A stretch of DNA of 64,000 nucleotides from Phymorhynchus buccinoides. Its lineage: Eukaryota; Mollusca; Gastropoda; Neogastropoda; Raphitomidae. The notes under the pieces were generated by a model. It saw only the letters and a program-made list of their open reading frames with translations. It had not been told where the DNA came from and did not search any database. The translations under genes were made by a program, and so were the position numbers. The stretch is taken from the NCBI GenBank assembly GCA_017654935.2, contig CM065706.1:16457841-16521840 (forward strand), written 5' to 3'. Below, piece after piece: positions 12,250 through 22,601 of this stretch (the first letter of the stretch is position 1; each line of letters begins with the position of its first letter).

Positions 12250-12604
12250 AAATACAGAAATAAAGTTACCGCATACTCTCAATTTATGCAAAAAAAAGAA
12301 AGAAAGATTCTGCAATGCATACTAGGGTTTCTTCGTGGTGAAATATGGATGGCAGTAAATCACCTCTTTTGTTCTGACGACTTCCCTTTGTGAACTTATC
12401 ACTATAGAACTTAACTGTCGCGTTTCTCTTTAAACAGAGGACAGTGGGACCGAGGCAGTGAGAGCAAATCACCTGCCGGGACATGGTCACTGGCAAAACA
12501 GTATGCCCTTTCCACCTCAGCCCAAATATAAAGGCAGCCCCCCCCCATAATACGCCACAATCACTTACAGAAGGCTTAAAGATTTATCGATTTAATAAAA
12601 AAAA

Positions 12605-12735
12605 TCGGGACTTTACTGGTTTTTCGTACTGCCCCCGGGCATTGCCTCCAGTATATTGTTCCCACCAGTATTTGTATTTATAAATGTCCCATAGGTGTCT
12701 GATCTAGACCAAGATGACGTAAAACTCAATTTTTA
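12605..12735 (-). mobile_element. Element B copy, left arm
   Basis: 'cgggactttactggttttt.gtactgccccc.ggcattgcctccagtat.ttgttcccaccagtatttgtatttataaatgtcccata' followed by the ggacgtaaaa-type end; the same family as 39799-39938. Mirror at 22840-22980. Confidence 0.6.
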
Positions 12736-12772
12736 GCACTCACTTACAACATTGTATCATTCATGATGAGGG

Positions 12773-12975
12773 GATGCATAGAGACGGGAGCACACAGAAA
12801 CGGGGACACATAGAGACAGAGACACACCATAAACGGGGACACACAGAGACGGGACACAGAAACTGGGACACATAGAGATGGGAGCACACAAAAACGGGGA
12901 CACATAGAGACGGGAACAAACAGAGACGGGGACACACAGAGACAGGGACATATACAGACGGGGGCACTATGAGGG
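12773..12975. repeat. ~16-bp minisatellite, left copy
   Basis: Degenerate repetition of 'ggggacacatagagac' and 'gggagcacacagaaac'. Cys/Pro/Val-rich frames across it (for example PVSVCPRL) are repeat translations, not genes. Mirror at 22602-22803. Confidence 0.85.
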
Positions 12976-12999
12976 TGACGCATAGACACGAGGGTATGC

Positions 13000-13287
13000 T
13001 TACGACGCATTGGTCCCGTTTTTTTCAGTGGTTGAAGCTTGGGCAAATAGAAACATGGAAGCGACAGCTGAATGATCATTGATTTTGCTTTTACAGAAAT
13101 GGAAAATCTTGTGCGAGCATAGTCCTTTGCGAATGGCAGTGTAATTGAAACTTAGAGGAATTTTGCACAAGCACTTTAGGGCTGCAGCCTTGAGGTTCGG
13201 TTGGCCGTTGAGCACCGCCCTTGTGACAAACTTTCCTAAGTCTTCTCGGGGCAAGGCGTTTCTACAAACTCTCTGGAATGCAGACAT
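13000..13287 (-). CDS. 95-codon hypothetical ORF, left copy
   Basis: An uninterrupted frame beginning MSAFQRVCRN and ending TEKNGTNAS. The predicted protein is identical on the right arm (22285-22572). It is basic, with several Cys and no signal peptide or recognised domain. It starts just beside the SINE-like repeat. Identity between arms alone does not prove coding, because the arms are generally similar here. Confidence 0.2.
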   Translation of the reverse strand: MSAFQRVCRNALPREDLGKFVTRAVLNGQPNLKAAALKCLCKIPLSFNYTAIRKGLCSHKIFHFCKSKINDHSAVASMFLFAQASTTEKNGTNAS

Positions 13288-13369
13288 CTATTGTTATGTG
13301 TGTCTTTGTAGACTGTAATCTCAAGAGCGCTTTCTGCTAAGTTAATAGGAGTGTTATTATCATTATTAT

Positions 13370-13541
13370 TGGGTACTTTATAGTCACAGAGGCGTCTCTG
13401 TGAAAACCCAACGTTGTTGTTTGTTGGCATTACGATTTTTGTGTGACTGATGAGGAAGGAAGGGGGGTGGGTAAATTTTGACCAAATGACTTTTTTTTTG
13501 TTGCCACTGGGTTTAACGTGTTCTAATTGCATGGGCACACG

Positions 13542-13572
<31 letters not shown>

Positions 13573-13650
13573 CGAAAGGCCTAGTGGCAAAGTGAGAGGG
13601 AAAAATCCCCTGTCCCCAGGTTCGAACACGGGCTTACTTGACACAAGGCA
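13370..13650 (-). mobile_element. SINE-like repeat with a tRNA-type B box, left copy
   Basis: It contains 'cggtttatcgtctcatccga', 'gaccgaaaggcctagtggca' and 'ccccaggttcgaacacggg'. The last resembles a Pol III B box (GGTTCGAANNCC) and 'tggcaaagtgag' an A box about 35 bp before it. The opposite end runs into an (aataat)n tail at about 13350-13370. Related copies: 21930-22205, 46440-46910, 55800-56095. Polarity is uncertain because GGTTCGAACC is nearly palindromic. Confidence 0.6.
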
Positions 13651-13654
13651 AGTT

Positions 13655-14658
13655 GTTTCTACAACCAAGTTATATAGTAACCCGGAAACAGGTACTATGT
13701 TTCTATAACCAAATTATATAGTAACCCGGAAACAGGTACTATGTTTCTATAACCAAGTTATATAGTAACCCGGAAACAGGTACTATGTTCCTATAACCAA
13801 GTTATATAATAACCCGCAAACAGGTACTATGTTCCTATAACCAAGTTATATAGTAACCCGCAAACAGGTACTATGTTCCTATAACCAAGTTATATAGTAA
13901 CCCGGAAACAGGTACTATGTTCCTATAACCAAATTATATAGTAACCCGCAAACAGGTACTATGTTCCTATAACCAAGTTATATAGTAACCCGGAAACAGG
14001 TACTATGTTTCTATAACCAAATTATATAGTAACCCGGAAACAGGTACTATGTTTCTATAACCAAGTTATATAGTAACCCGGAAACAGGTACTATGTTCCT
14101 ATAACCAAGTTATATAATAACCCGCAAACAGGTACTATGTTCCTATAACCAAGTTATATAGTAACCCGCAAACAGGTACTATGTTCCTATAACCAAGTTA
14201 TATAATAACCCGCAAACAGGTACTATGTTCCTATAACCAAGTTATATAGTAACCCGCAAACAGGTACTATGTTCCTATAACCAAGTTATATAGTAACCCG
14301 GAAACAGGTACTATGTTCCTATAACCAAATTATATAGTAACCCGGAAACAGGTACTATGTTTCTATAACCAAGTTATATAGTAACCCGCAAACAGGTACT
14401 ATGTTCCTATAACCAAGTTATATAATAACCCGCAAACAGGTACTATGTTCCTATAACCAAATTATATAGTAACCCGCAAACAGGTACTATGTTCCTATAA
14501 CCAAATTATATAGTAACCCGGAAACAGGTACTATGTTTCTATAACCAAATTATATAGTAACCCGCAAACAGGTACTATGTTCCTATAACCAAATTATATA
14601 GTAACCCGGAAACAGGTACTATGTTCCTATAACCAAGTTATATAGTAACCCGGAAACA
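13655..14658. repeat. 44-bp minisatellite, left copy (~22 units)
   Basis: Each unit contains the perfect dyad tataac-caa-gttata, followed by 'tagtaacccggaaacaggta' and 'ctatgttcc'. Spacing is exactly 44 bases (for example aacc at 13663 and 13707). Units carry two main binary variants, cccggaaa/cccgcaaa and aagtta/aaatta. The array starts beside the SINE-like repeat and ends about 40 bp beyond the GPCR poly(A) signal. Mirror at 20919-21919. Confidence 0.95.
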
Positions 14659-14699
14659 AAAACAAACAACAGCTCAATGTACTTTTAAAACATCCCCTC

Positions 14700-14705
14700 T
14701 TTATT
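14700..14705 (-). terminator. Poly(A) signal AATAAA of the left GPCR gene
   Basis: AATAAA on the minus strand about 100 bases after the GPCR stop. The identical signal is at 20869-20874 on the right arm. Confidence 0.7.
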
Positions 14706-14807
14706 AGTCAACTTCTCATGGCTCTCGTTTTGTTAAGAGGATTTGTTCTGTGTATGAACGGGTTCTGTAGATGGCGCTCATTCATCAAGAAGTCAAATAA
14801 TGCGACT

Positions 14808-15905
14808 TTAAAAACAGCATTTCCAACTAGGAAAACCATGCAGCGTTTTCCTGTAACCAGAACTGGAAATGTAATAGAGGACCACGTTCAGCGAGGAGTT
14901 GAGATAGGACGACAGGTTGGCCACACTGTCTAGGATCATCATGAGGTTGGCGAACTGACAACCAGAGCTCAGTCGAGGTTCCAGTAAAGGAGCAACCCGC
15001 AGAACGATGTAAGGGATGGACAGAAGGACGAACTTGACCGAAAGCCCCATGACCATTTTGGTCAGACCGATGTCTTTGTCAGACACGGAGTCACGGTGAC
15101 TCTTCCGGACCTTCCTCTGAAGCTGAACCGCTGTGATGACGGTGGTGGTGAGAACGAGCACAGGGCAGCCCACAGCGACACAGAGCCCGTAGAATATTCC
15201 ATCCAGAACGTACAGCGTGTCCAGATTCTGGAAGTAATACTCGCTGGCAGTGATTCGCCATAACTTCCGTCCTGTCCGCATCTCGTAGAAACAGGCGGCG
15301 CGGGAGGCAGCGGTGACGGCGAAACGCGTGAATCCCACGGCACTGGTGAGGAGGAGGAGGAGGAGCAGCAGACCCCAGGCGGGGACGCCTCTGTGGGACG
15401 CCGAGGAGGAGGACGGCAGCAGCAGGCTGATACAGCGCTCTGTGGAGACCACGGCTGCCGTCACCATGGAGGCGTACCTCGCCCCGCTCAGCCCCAGCAC
15501 CTGGCGGTTGGTCAGGGTCACCCGGACCACCCCAAAACCGTCCTGGGTCAGGGGCCCGTGGAAGGCATCAGCGAAGAGGACCAGGGTGAAGGTCAGGTGG
15601 ATGAGGTCCACCACAGCCAGGCAGAACAGACCCAGGTGGACCCGGTCCTTCAGGCTCTGCTTGTAGAACACTACCATGCTGAGGACGTTGCCCGGAGCCC
15701 CCAGCACGAAGAGGATTGGGATGAGGATGGCGGTGATGACTTTGTCCACCAGGACGGCTGTCTCCACGCTCACTACGTTCCCAGGGTTGGACCAGGGCGT
15801 GCTGAGGTTCCACGGGATGATGAAGCAATTGTCCACGTCATTGTTGCTGATGACGGCTGGTACGTCACCATTGTCATCGTTCACCGAGTTTGATTGTGTG
15901 GTCAT
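14808..15905 (-). CDS. Rhodopsin-family GPCR, chemosensory-like (left copy)
   Basis: Intronless 365-codon gene. Seven hydrophobic segments lie at roughly residues 54-80, 88-112, 140-160, 177-200, 234-262, 284-305 and 320-346. Class A hallmarks are GN at 72-73 in TM1, D100 in TM2 (AVVDL), ERC at 156-158 in place of DRY, and NVVLYY at 340-345 in place of NPxxY. N33 is a glycosylation sequon. The usual disulphide Cys at the top of TM3 is not visible. The basic third loop (QRKVRKSHR) and the SSSGYRK tail start fit a plasma-membrane receptor. Such intronless receptors are expanded in gastropods and some are expressed in chemosensory organs; the ligand is unknown. The start (gacaATGa) lies 48 bp from a (GA)n tract. 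It differs from the right copy only at residue 11 (D here, G there) and residue 316 (C here, G there). Confidence 0.85.
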   Translation of the reverse strand: MTTQSNSVNDDNGDVPAVISNNDVDNCFIIPWNLSTPWSNPGNVVSVETAVLVDKVITAILIPILFVLGAPGNVLSMVVFYKQSLKDRVHLGLFCLAVVDLIHLTFTLVLFADAFHGPLTQDGFGVVRVTLTNRQVLGLSGARYASMVTAAVVSTERCISLLLPSSSSASHRGVPAWGLLLLLLLLTSAVGFTRFAVTAASRAACFYEMRTGRKLWRITASEYYFQNLDTLYVLDGIFYGLCVAVGCPVLVLTTTVITAVQLQRKVRKSHRDSVSDKDIGLTKMVMGLSVKFVLLSIPYIVLRVAPLLEPRLSSGCQFANLMMILDSVANLSSYLNSSLNVVLYYISSSGYRKTLHGFPSWKCCF

Positions 15906-15953
15906 TGTCAGCGACAGGTCGTGTGCTTAATACTTGGAGTGTCTACTCTGTCA

Positions 15954-15957
15954 CAGA

Positions 15958-16014
<57 letters not shown>

Positions 16015-16047
16015 CGAGAGAGAGAGAGAGACCAGAGAGAGAGAGAC

Positions 16048-16124
<77 letters not shown>
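15954..16124. repeat. (GA)n tract upstream of the left GPCR
   Basis: About 170 bp of interrupted GA repeat ending 48 bp before the GPCR start codon, placing it in the 5' UTR or promoter. The mirror (19443-19619) has a different pattern of interruptions. Confidence 0.9.
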
Positions 16125-16127
<3 letters not shown>

Positions 16128-16381
16128 GACATTCGATTTCTTTATGAAAATAAAATCTTTTAAAGTTTCCAATTTATATTAAAACAGTCTCACCCCGAAG
16201 TCGGAGTGTGGCTGCCCACGTAGCGGGGTATTCAAACCGGTCATGTACGTAATGTTATAATTCCTAACTGGTGCATTTGTACCATAGTGTTCAAGTGCTT
16301 CGGATGTTTGGGATGATCCCCGGAGTCTTTTGGCCAGGGTAAGACAACAACAACAAATTACAACAACTGATTCAACCTCGA

Positions 16382-16810
16382 TTGCAAAACATTACTGATT
16401 ATAACTCAACGTGCACATTCATTTTACTGTTGTGTGTTTTATGCAAGTTTTATTTACCTAACAGAGACGCATTTTGCTGTAGTAGCTTTGAACTGAGCAG
16501 TACCTTGGAGTCCGCTGAGTCTGGTAGCCTACATGTGGGAGACAGTGCTACGGAACAGGGGGCAGAACAGCATGGGAAAAACACTACGGGATCCAGAGAC
16601 GTAATAATAGTCCCGCCAGTTCTACCAACCCTAGAGCATCCCTGGAGGCCCTTAGGAAGCAGCGGTACAGCCCAGGTGACAGAAGACAAGACAGACAGTG
16701 GTTCCTTCCCAACTCAGTCTGTCTGCCCCATCCCATCACGTGGACCCTTCCCCGTCAATGAGGCAACGCTATCTGCGCTCTGTAGTATGTCTCCTTTGCA
16801 CGAACAATAA
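16382..16810 (+). CDS. 142-codon hypothetical ORF upstream of the left GPCR
   Basis: Divergent from the GPCR; starts MQNITDYNSTCTFILLLCVL and ends CSMSPLHEQ. The first ~25 residues are hydrophobic, resembling a weak signal or membrane segment. The remainder is Ser/Thr/Pro-rich without a recognised domain. The protein is identical on the right arm (18769-19197), where the nucleotide sequence is also essentially identical, so conservation may reflect recent duplication or conversion rather than coding constraint. Confidence 0.25.
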   Translation: MQNITDYNSTCTFILLLCVLCKFYLPNRDAFCCSSFELSSTLESAESGSLHVGDSATEQGAEQHGKNTTGSRDVIIVPPVLPTLEHPWRPLGSSGTAQVTEDKTDSGSFPTQSVCPIPSRGPFPVNEATLSALCSMSPLHEQ

Positions 16811-16819
16811 CTCTTGTAT

Positions 16820-17807
16820 AATTCATTAGGCCTATTGGACTGATCTCCCTTGATCGATCATCTAACCGTAAGCTAGCAAACAAACAATGTTACACGCTCC
16901 CCCCACCAAAAATTTTTACTTTTCATTCATCCCACGGGAATACCGTACAAATCGTCCCCCCACCTTCTGGAAGTTCTGTGCTTATAACTTCCTCTGATCT
17001 GTCACTATCTTCTGTCACTCTCCCTTTCCAATTTGTCATCTACTGTGTTTCTGCACTTACCGGTCCATCCTCCTGCCTTAAAATGTTTTTATTACAAAGA
17101 TTTTTCTCCATCCGAAGACGGACATGCTGGGTCTATTCCTTAATTGGGGGCCAATAACGGCAGCATGACGCATCTGGTTCATATGACAAGAAACTGTCTC
17201 AGCGATCAACAGAAACTAAATCATCTGCGGTTCTGTGTATCCTGGCCTGTCCGACTATGACTTCCAGATAGCAGAGGTGGCACCTGCTATTCCGGAGGGC
17301 TGGAATAGAATTTATATACATTATAATCATAAAATTGAACAAAGGGTAATTACTCTCTCTAATTAACTCCCTCTCCACCAAAGTTGATTACGATACCAAT
17401 CAACTAGCAGTGAGACAAGCAAAGCATCATTCTAAGACAAAAGAAAGCACCAAGTTCGCCTTTATGACCCTCCACCCACAAAGTAATTACCCTTTGTTCA
17501 TTTTCGTGTATCTCCTCTCTTGGCCTCACTAATTCATTCTTTCATTATAATCATAGTTGAGAATGATGCTTTTTGAGAATGATGCTTTGCTTGCCTCACT
17601 TAGGCACCTGATCCACACACTGCTAGCATGATTGGTATCGTTTTTATCTAGCTTTGGTGGAGGGGAGTGACATTAGAACAAGAGAGTTAATCACTCCCCC
17701 TTACGTTCAATTTCGTCATTTCACTTTCTTGACCTCACTATTTCATTCTTTTGAGTAACCAAAATTCGTTTCGAGGCTTACCAGTTTGTTTTGGGGTCAT
17801 TTTTGCT
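16820..17807. other. Inner left arm: internal repeats, no gene
   Basis: It holds a repeat shared with 61130-61260 (at 16950-17090: 'gaagttctgtgcttataact', 'cagatagc' neighbours) and the 'cttccagatagcagaggtgg' family at 17260. It also has several copies of 'gaatgatgctttgcttg' and 'caaagttgattacgatacca' in alternating orientation, so small inverted repeats sit inside the large one. Confidence 0.6.
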
Positions 17808-17823
17808 CCTCTCCACCGGGGAC
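17808..17823. repeat. Spacer at the centre of symmetry of the palindrome
   Basis: The 16 bases cctctccaccggggac separate tttttgct (17800-17807) from agcaaaaa (17824-17831). Outward from here both strands read similarly for about 10.6 kb, starting with 'ccagtttgtt' / 'aacaaactgg'. Confidence 0.85.
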
Positions 17824-17831
17824 AGCAAAAA

Positions 17832-18768
17832 CCCCCAGAACAAACTGGTAAGCCTCGAAAGGAATTTTGGTTAATCAAAGAATGAAATAGTGAGGCCAAG
17901 AGAGGAGATAACGAAATTGAACAAAGGGGGAGAACTCTCTTTCTAATTAACTCCCCTCCACCAAAGTTGATTACGATACCAATCATCTAGCAATGCGTGG
18001 ATCAGAGCCAAAGTGAGGCAAGCAAAGCATCATTCTCAAAAAGCATCATTCTCAACTATGATTATAATGAAAGAATGAATTAGTGAGGCCAAGAGAGGAG
18101 ATGACGAAATTGAACAAAGGGTAATTACTTTGTGGGTGAGGGTCATAAAGGCGAGCTTGGCATTTTTAAGAATGATGCTTTGCTTGTCTCACTTAGTGAA
18201 TGGTATCGTAATCAACTTTGGGGTGGAGGGGAGTTAATTAGAAAAAGAGAGTAATTACCCTTTGTTCAATTTTATGATTATAATGTATATAAATTCTATT
18301 CCAGCCCTCCGGAATAGCAGGTGCCACCTCTGCTATCTGGAAGTCATAGTCGGACAGGCCAGGATACACAGACCCGCAGATGATTTAGTTTTGTTGATCG
18401 CTGAGACAGTTTCTTGTCATATGAACCAGATGCGTCATGCTGCCGTTATGCGCCCAATTAAGGAATAGACCCAGCATGTCCGTCTTCGGCTGGAGAAACT
18501 CTTTGTAATAAAAACATTTTAAGGCAGGAGGATGGACCGGTAAGGCAGAAACACAGTAGATGACAAAGTGGAAAGGGAGAGTGACAGAAGAGAGTGACAG
18601 ATTAGAGGAAGTTTACGAGCACAGAACTTCCAGAAGGTGGGGGGACTATTTGTACGGTATTCCCGTGGGATGAATGAAAAGTATTGTGGAGCGTGTAACA
18701 TTGTTTGTTTGCTAGCTTACGGTTAGATGATCGATCAAGGGAGATCAGTTCGATAATGAATATAAGAG
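17832..18768. other. Inner right arm: internal repeats, no gene
   Basis: Mirror of 16820-17800, with the same 'gcatcattctcaa' and 'gattacgataccaatcatct' internal repeats and a repeat at 18530-18670 shared with 61130-61260. Confidence 0.6.
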
Positions 18769-19197
18769 TTATTGTTCGTGCAAAGGAGACATACTACAGA
18801 GCGCAGATAGCGTTGCCTCATTGACGGGGAAGGGTCCACGTGATGGGATGGGGCAGACAGACTGAGTTGGGAAGGAACCACTGTCTGTCTTGTCTTCTGT
18901 CACCTGGGCTGTACCGCTGCTTCCTAAGGGCCTCCAGGGATGCTCTAGGGTTGGTAGAACTGGCGGGACTATTATTACGTCTCTGGATCCCGTAGTGTTT
19001 TTCCCATGCTGTTCTGCCCCCTGTTCCGTAGCACTGTCTCCCACATGTAGGCTACCAGACTCAGCGGACTCCAAGGTACTGCTCAGTTCAAAGCTACTAC
19101 AGCAAAATGCGTCTCTGTTAGGTAAATAAAACTTGCATAAAACACACAACAGTAAAATGAATGTGCACGTTGAGTTATAATCAGTAATGTTTTGCAA
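18769..19197 (-). CDS. 142-codon hypothetical ORF upstream of the right GPCR
   Basis: Identical predicted protein to 16382-16810, transcribed divergently from the right GPCR. It has a hydrophobic N-terminus and a low-complexity Ser/Thr/Pro remainder; no family recognised. Confidence 0.25.
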   Translation of the reverse strand: MQNITDYNSTCTFILLLCVLCKFYLPNRDAFCCSSFELSSTLESAESGSLHVGDSATEQGAEQHGKNTTGSRDVIIVPPVLPTLEHPWRPLGSSGTAQVTEDKTDSGSFPTQSVCPIPSRGPFPVNEATLSALCSMSPLHEQ

Positions 19198-19440
19198 TCG
19201 AGGTTGAATCAGTTGTTGTAATTTGTTGTTGTTGTCTTACCCTGGCTTAAAGACTCCAGGGATCATCCCAACATCCGAAGCACTTGAACACTATGGTACA
19301 AATGCACCAGTTAGGAATTATAACATTACGTACATGACCGGTTTGAATACCCCGCTACGTGGGCAGCCACACTCCGACTTCGGGGGAGACTGTTTAATAT
19401 AAATTGGAACTTTAAAAGATTTTATTTTCATAATCGAAAC

Positions 19441-19619
<179 letters not shown>

Positions 19620-19668
19620 GTGACAGAGTAGACACTCCAAGTATTAAGCACACGACCTGTCGCTGACA

Positions 19669-20766
19669 ATGACCACACAATCAAACTCGGTGAACGATGG
19701 CAATGGTGACGTACCAGCCGTCATCAGCAACAATGACGTGGACAATTGCTTCATCATCCCGTGGAACCTCAGCACGCCCTGGTCCAACCCTGGGAACGTA
19801 GTGAGCGTGGAGACAGCCGTCCTGGTGGACAAAGTCATCACCGCCATCCTCATCCCAATCCTCTTCGTGCTGGGGGCTCCGGGCAACGTCCTCAGCATGG
19901 TAGTGTTCTACAAGCAGAGCCTGAAGGACCGGGTCCACCTGGGTCTGTTCTGCCTGGCTGTGGTGGACCTCATCCACCTGACCTTCACCCTGGTCCTCTT
20001 CGCTGATGCCTTCCACGGGCCCCTGACCCAGGACGGTTTTGGGGTGGTCCGGGTGACCCTGACCAACCGCCAGGTGCTGGGGCTGAGCGGGGCGAGGTAC
20101 GCCTCCATGGTGACGGCAGCCGTGGTCTCCACAGAGCGCTGTATCAGCCTGCTGCTGCCGTCCTCCTCCTCGGCGTCCCACAGAGGCGTCCCCGCCTGGG
20201 GTCTGCTGCTCCTCCTCCTCCTCCTCACCAGTGCCGTGGGATTCACGCGTTTCGCCGTCACCGCTGCCTCCCGCGCCGCCTGTTTCTACGAGATGCGGAC
20301 AGGACGGAAGTTATGGCGAATCACTGCCAGCGAGTATTACTTCCAGAATCTGGACACGCTGTACGTTCTGGATGGAATATTCTACGGGCTCTGTGTCGCT
20401 GTGGGCTGCCCTGTGCTCGTTCTCACCACCACCGTCATCACAGCGGTTCAGCTTCAGAGGAAGGTCCGGAAGAGTCACCGTGACTCCGTGTCTGACAAAG
20501 ACATCGGTCTGACCAAAATGGTCATGGGGCTTTCGGTCAAGTTCGTCCTTCTGTCCATCCCTTACATCGTTCTGCGGGTTGCTCCTTTACTGGAACCTCG
20601 ACTGAGCTCTGGTGGTCAGTTCGCCAACCTCATGATGATCCTAGACAGTGTGGCCAACCTGTCGTCCTATCTCAACTCCTCGCTGAACGTGGTCCTCTAT
20701 TACATTTCCAGTTCTGGTTACAGGAAAACGCTGCATGGTTTTCCTAGTTGGAAATGCTGTTTTTAA
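19669..20766 (+). CDS. Rhodopsin-family GPCR, chemosensory-like (right copy)
   Basis: Intronless 365-codon partner of 14808-15905. The same seven membrane segments, D100, ERC (156-158), NVVLYY (340-345) and basic third loop are present. It reads away from the palindrome centre, so the two genes are head-to-head with 3.76 kb between their start codons. Only two nucleotide differences in 1098 bp were found, both amino-acid changing: G at residue 11 and G at residue 316 (left copy D and C). Residue 316 lies in the loop before TM7. No frameshift is present in either copy. Role: presumably a ligand-gated G-protein activator at the cell surface, ligand unknown. Confidence 0.85.
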   Translation: MTTQSNSVNDGNGDVPAVISNNDVDNCFIIPWNLSTPWSNPGNVVSVETAVLVDKVITAILIPILFVLGAPGNVLSMVVFYKQSLKDRVHLGLFCLAVVDLIHLTFTLVLFADAFHGPLTQDGFGVVRVTLTNRQVLGLSGARYASMVTAAVVSTERCISLLLPSSSSASHRGVPAWGLLLLLLLLTSAVGFTRFAVTAASRAACFYEMRTGRKLWRITASEYYFQNLDTLYVLDGIFYGLCVAVGCPVLVLTTTVITAVQLQRKVRKSHRDSVSDKDIGLTKMVMGLSVKFVLLSIPYIVLRVAPLLEPRLSSGGQFANLMMILDSVANLSSYLNSSLNVVLYYISSSGYRKTLHGFPSWKCCF

Positions 20767-20868
20767 AGTCGCATTATTTGACTTCTTGATGAATGAGCGC
20801 CATCTACAGAACCCGTTCATACACAGAACAAATCCTCTTAACAAAACGAGAGCCATGAGAAGTTGACT

Positions 20869-20874
20869 AATAAA
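20869..20874 (+). terminator. Poly(A) signal AATAAA of the right GPCR gene
   Basis: AATAAA in 'gactaataaagagg', 103 bases after the stop codon and about 45 bases before the 44-bp minisatellite. Confidence 0.7.
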
Positions 20875-20918
20875 GAGGGGATGTTTTAAAAGTACATTGA
20901 GCTGTTGTTTGTTTTTGT

Positions 20919-21919
20919 TTCCGGGTTACTATATAACTTGGTTATAGGAACATAGTACCTGTTTCCGGGTTACTATATAATTTGGTTATAGGAACATAGT
21001 ACCTGTTTGCGGGTTACTATATAATTTGGTTATAGAAACATAGTACCTGTTTCCGGGTTACTATATAACTTGGTTATAGGAACATAGTACCTGTTTGCGG
21101 GTTACTATATAACTTGGTTATAGGAACATAGTACCTGTTTGCGGGTTATTATATAACTTGGTTATAGGAACATAGTACCTGTTTCCGGGTTACTATATAA
21201 CTTGGTTATAGAAACATAGTACCTGTTTCCGGGTTACTATATAATTTGGTTATAGGAACATAGTACCTGTTTCCGGGTTACTATATAACTTGGTTATAGG
21301 AACATAGTACCTGTTTGCGGGTTACTATATAACTTGGTTATAGGAACATAGTACCTGTTTGCGGGTTACTATATAACTTGGTTATAGGAACATAGTACCT
21401 GTTTGCGGGTTACTATATAACTTGGTTATAGGAACATAGTACCTGTTTGCGGGTTATTATATAACTTGGTTATAGGAACATAGTACCTGTTTCCGGGTTA
21501 CTATATAACTTGGTTATAGAAACATAGTACCTGTTTCCGGGTTACTATATAATTTGGTTATAGAAACATAGTACCTGTTTCCGGGTTACTATATAACTTG
21601 GTTATAGGAACATAGTACCTGTTTGCGGGTTACTATATAATTTGGTTATAGAAACATAGTACCTGTTTCCGGGTTACTATATAACTTGGTTATAGGAACA
21701 TAGTACCTGTTTGCGGGTTACTATATAACTTGGTTATAGGAACATAGTACCTGTTTGCGGGTTATTATATAACTTGGTTATAGGAACATAGTACCTGTTT
21801 CCGGGTTACTATATAACTTGGTTATAGAAACATAGTACCTGTTTCCGGGTTACTATATAATTTGGTTATAGAAACATAGTACCTGTTTCCGGGTTACTAT
21901 ATAACTTGGTTGTAGAAAC
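20919..21919. repeat. 44-bp minisatellite, right copy (~22 units)
   Basis: Same unit as 13655-14658 in reverse orientation. Reading outward from the gene, the ccgg/gcgg variant order is C C G C G G C C C G..., against C C G C G G G C... on the left. The first six units agree and later ones do not. Confidence 0.95.
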
Positions 21920-21929
21920 AACTTGCTTC

Positions 21930-21999
21930 GTCTCAAGTAAACCCGGGTTCGAACCTGGGTACAGGGGATTTTTCCCCTCACTTTGCACTAGGCCTTTCG

Positions 22000-22030
<31 letters not shown>

Positions 22031-22205
22031 CGTGTGCCCATGCACTTAGCACACGTTAAACCCAGTGGCAACGAAAAAGTTGTCATTCGGTCAACTTTTA
22101 CCCCACCCCCCTTCCTTCCTCATCAGTCACACAAAAATCGTATGCCAACAAACAACAACGTTGGGTTTTCACAGAGACGCCTCTGTGACTATAAAGTACC
22201 CAATA
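21930..22205 (+). mobile_element. SINE-like repeat, right copy
   Basis: 'acccgggttcgaacctgggt' with a B-box-like core, then 'ctttcggatgagacgataaa', 'gcacttagcacacgttaaac' and a terminal 'ctctgtgactataaagtacc' followed by an (aataat)n tail. It retains an uninterrupted TTAA at 'cacacgTTAAacccagtgg', the empty site matching the MITE insertion at 46465-46710. Confidence 0.65.
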
Positions 22206-22284
22206 ATAATGATAATAACACTCCTATTAACTTAGCAGAAAGCGCTCTTGAGATTACAGTCTACAAAGACACACATAACAATAG

Positions 22285-22572
22285 ATGTCTGCATTCCAGA
22301 GAGTTTGTAGAAACGCCTTGCCCCGAGAAGACTTAGGAAAGTTTGTCACAAGGGCGGTGCTCAACGGCCAACCGAACCTCAAGGCTGCAGCCCTAAAGTG
22401 CTTGTGCAAAATTCCTCTAAGTTTCAATTACACTGCCATTCGCAAAGGACTATGCTCGCACAAGATTTTCCATTTCTGTAAAAGCAAAATCAATGATCAT
22501 TCAGCTGTCGCTTCCATGTTTCTATTTGCCCAAGCTTCAACCACTGAAAAAAACGGGACCAATGCGTCGTAA
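22285..22572 (+). CDS. 95-codon hypothetical ORF, right copy
   Basis: Identical predicted protein to 13000-13287. No domain recognised; low support beyond an intact frame in both arms. Confidence 0.2.
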   Translation: MSAFQRVCRNALPREDLGKFVTRAVLNGQPNLKAAALKCLCKIPLSFNYTAIRKGLCSHKIFHFCKSKINDHSAVASMFLFAQASTTEKNGTNAS

Positions 22573-22601
22573 GCATACCCTCGTGTCTATGCGTCACCCT
22601 C

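Larger units (their letters stand above)
7057..17807. repeat. Left arm of the 21-kb palindrome
   Basis: The whole stretch is the reverse complement of 17824-28401, with features in mirror order: minisatellites, SINE-like repeat, (GA)n tracts, GPCR and small ORFs. The outer end (ctgcaagg...gtaaccag) meets the gap. The match is patchy. The receptor CDS and about 430 bp of its upstream flank are essentially identical. Stretches such as 10660-10860 differ by several percent, mostly indels. Confidence 0.95.

Noticed and set aside
12744..13079. Cys/Pro/Val-rich protein
   Set aside because: It is a translation of the 16-bp minisatellite, open in all three minus frames.
13610..13630. tRNA gene
   Set aside because: Only A- and B-box-like motifs are present; no cloverleaf or anticodon stem can be drawn. 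Treated as a SINE-like head.
15954..16124. Ser-Leu and Arg-Glu repeat proteins
   Set aside because: Open frames through (GA)n/(CT)n tracts (also 12023-12246, 19443-19619, 23300-23507, 54853-54959, 63078-63178) are translations of microsatellites.
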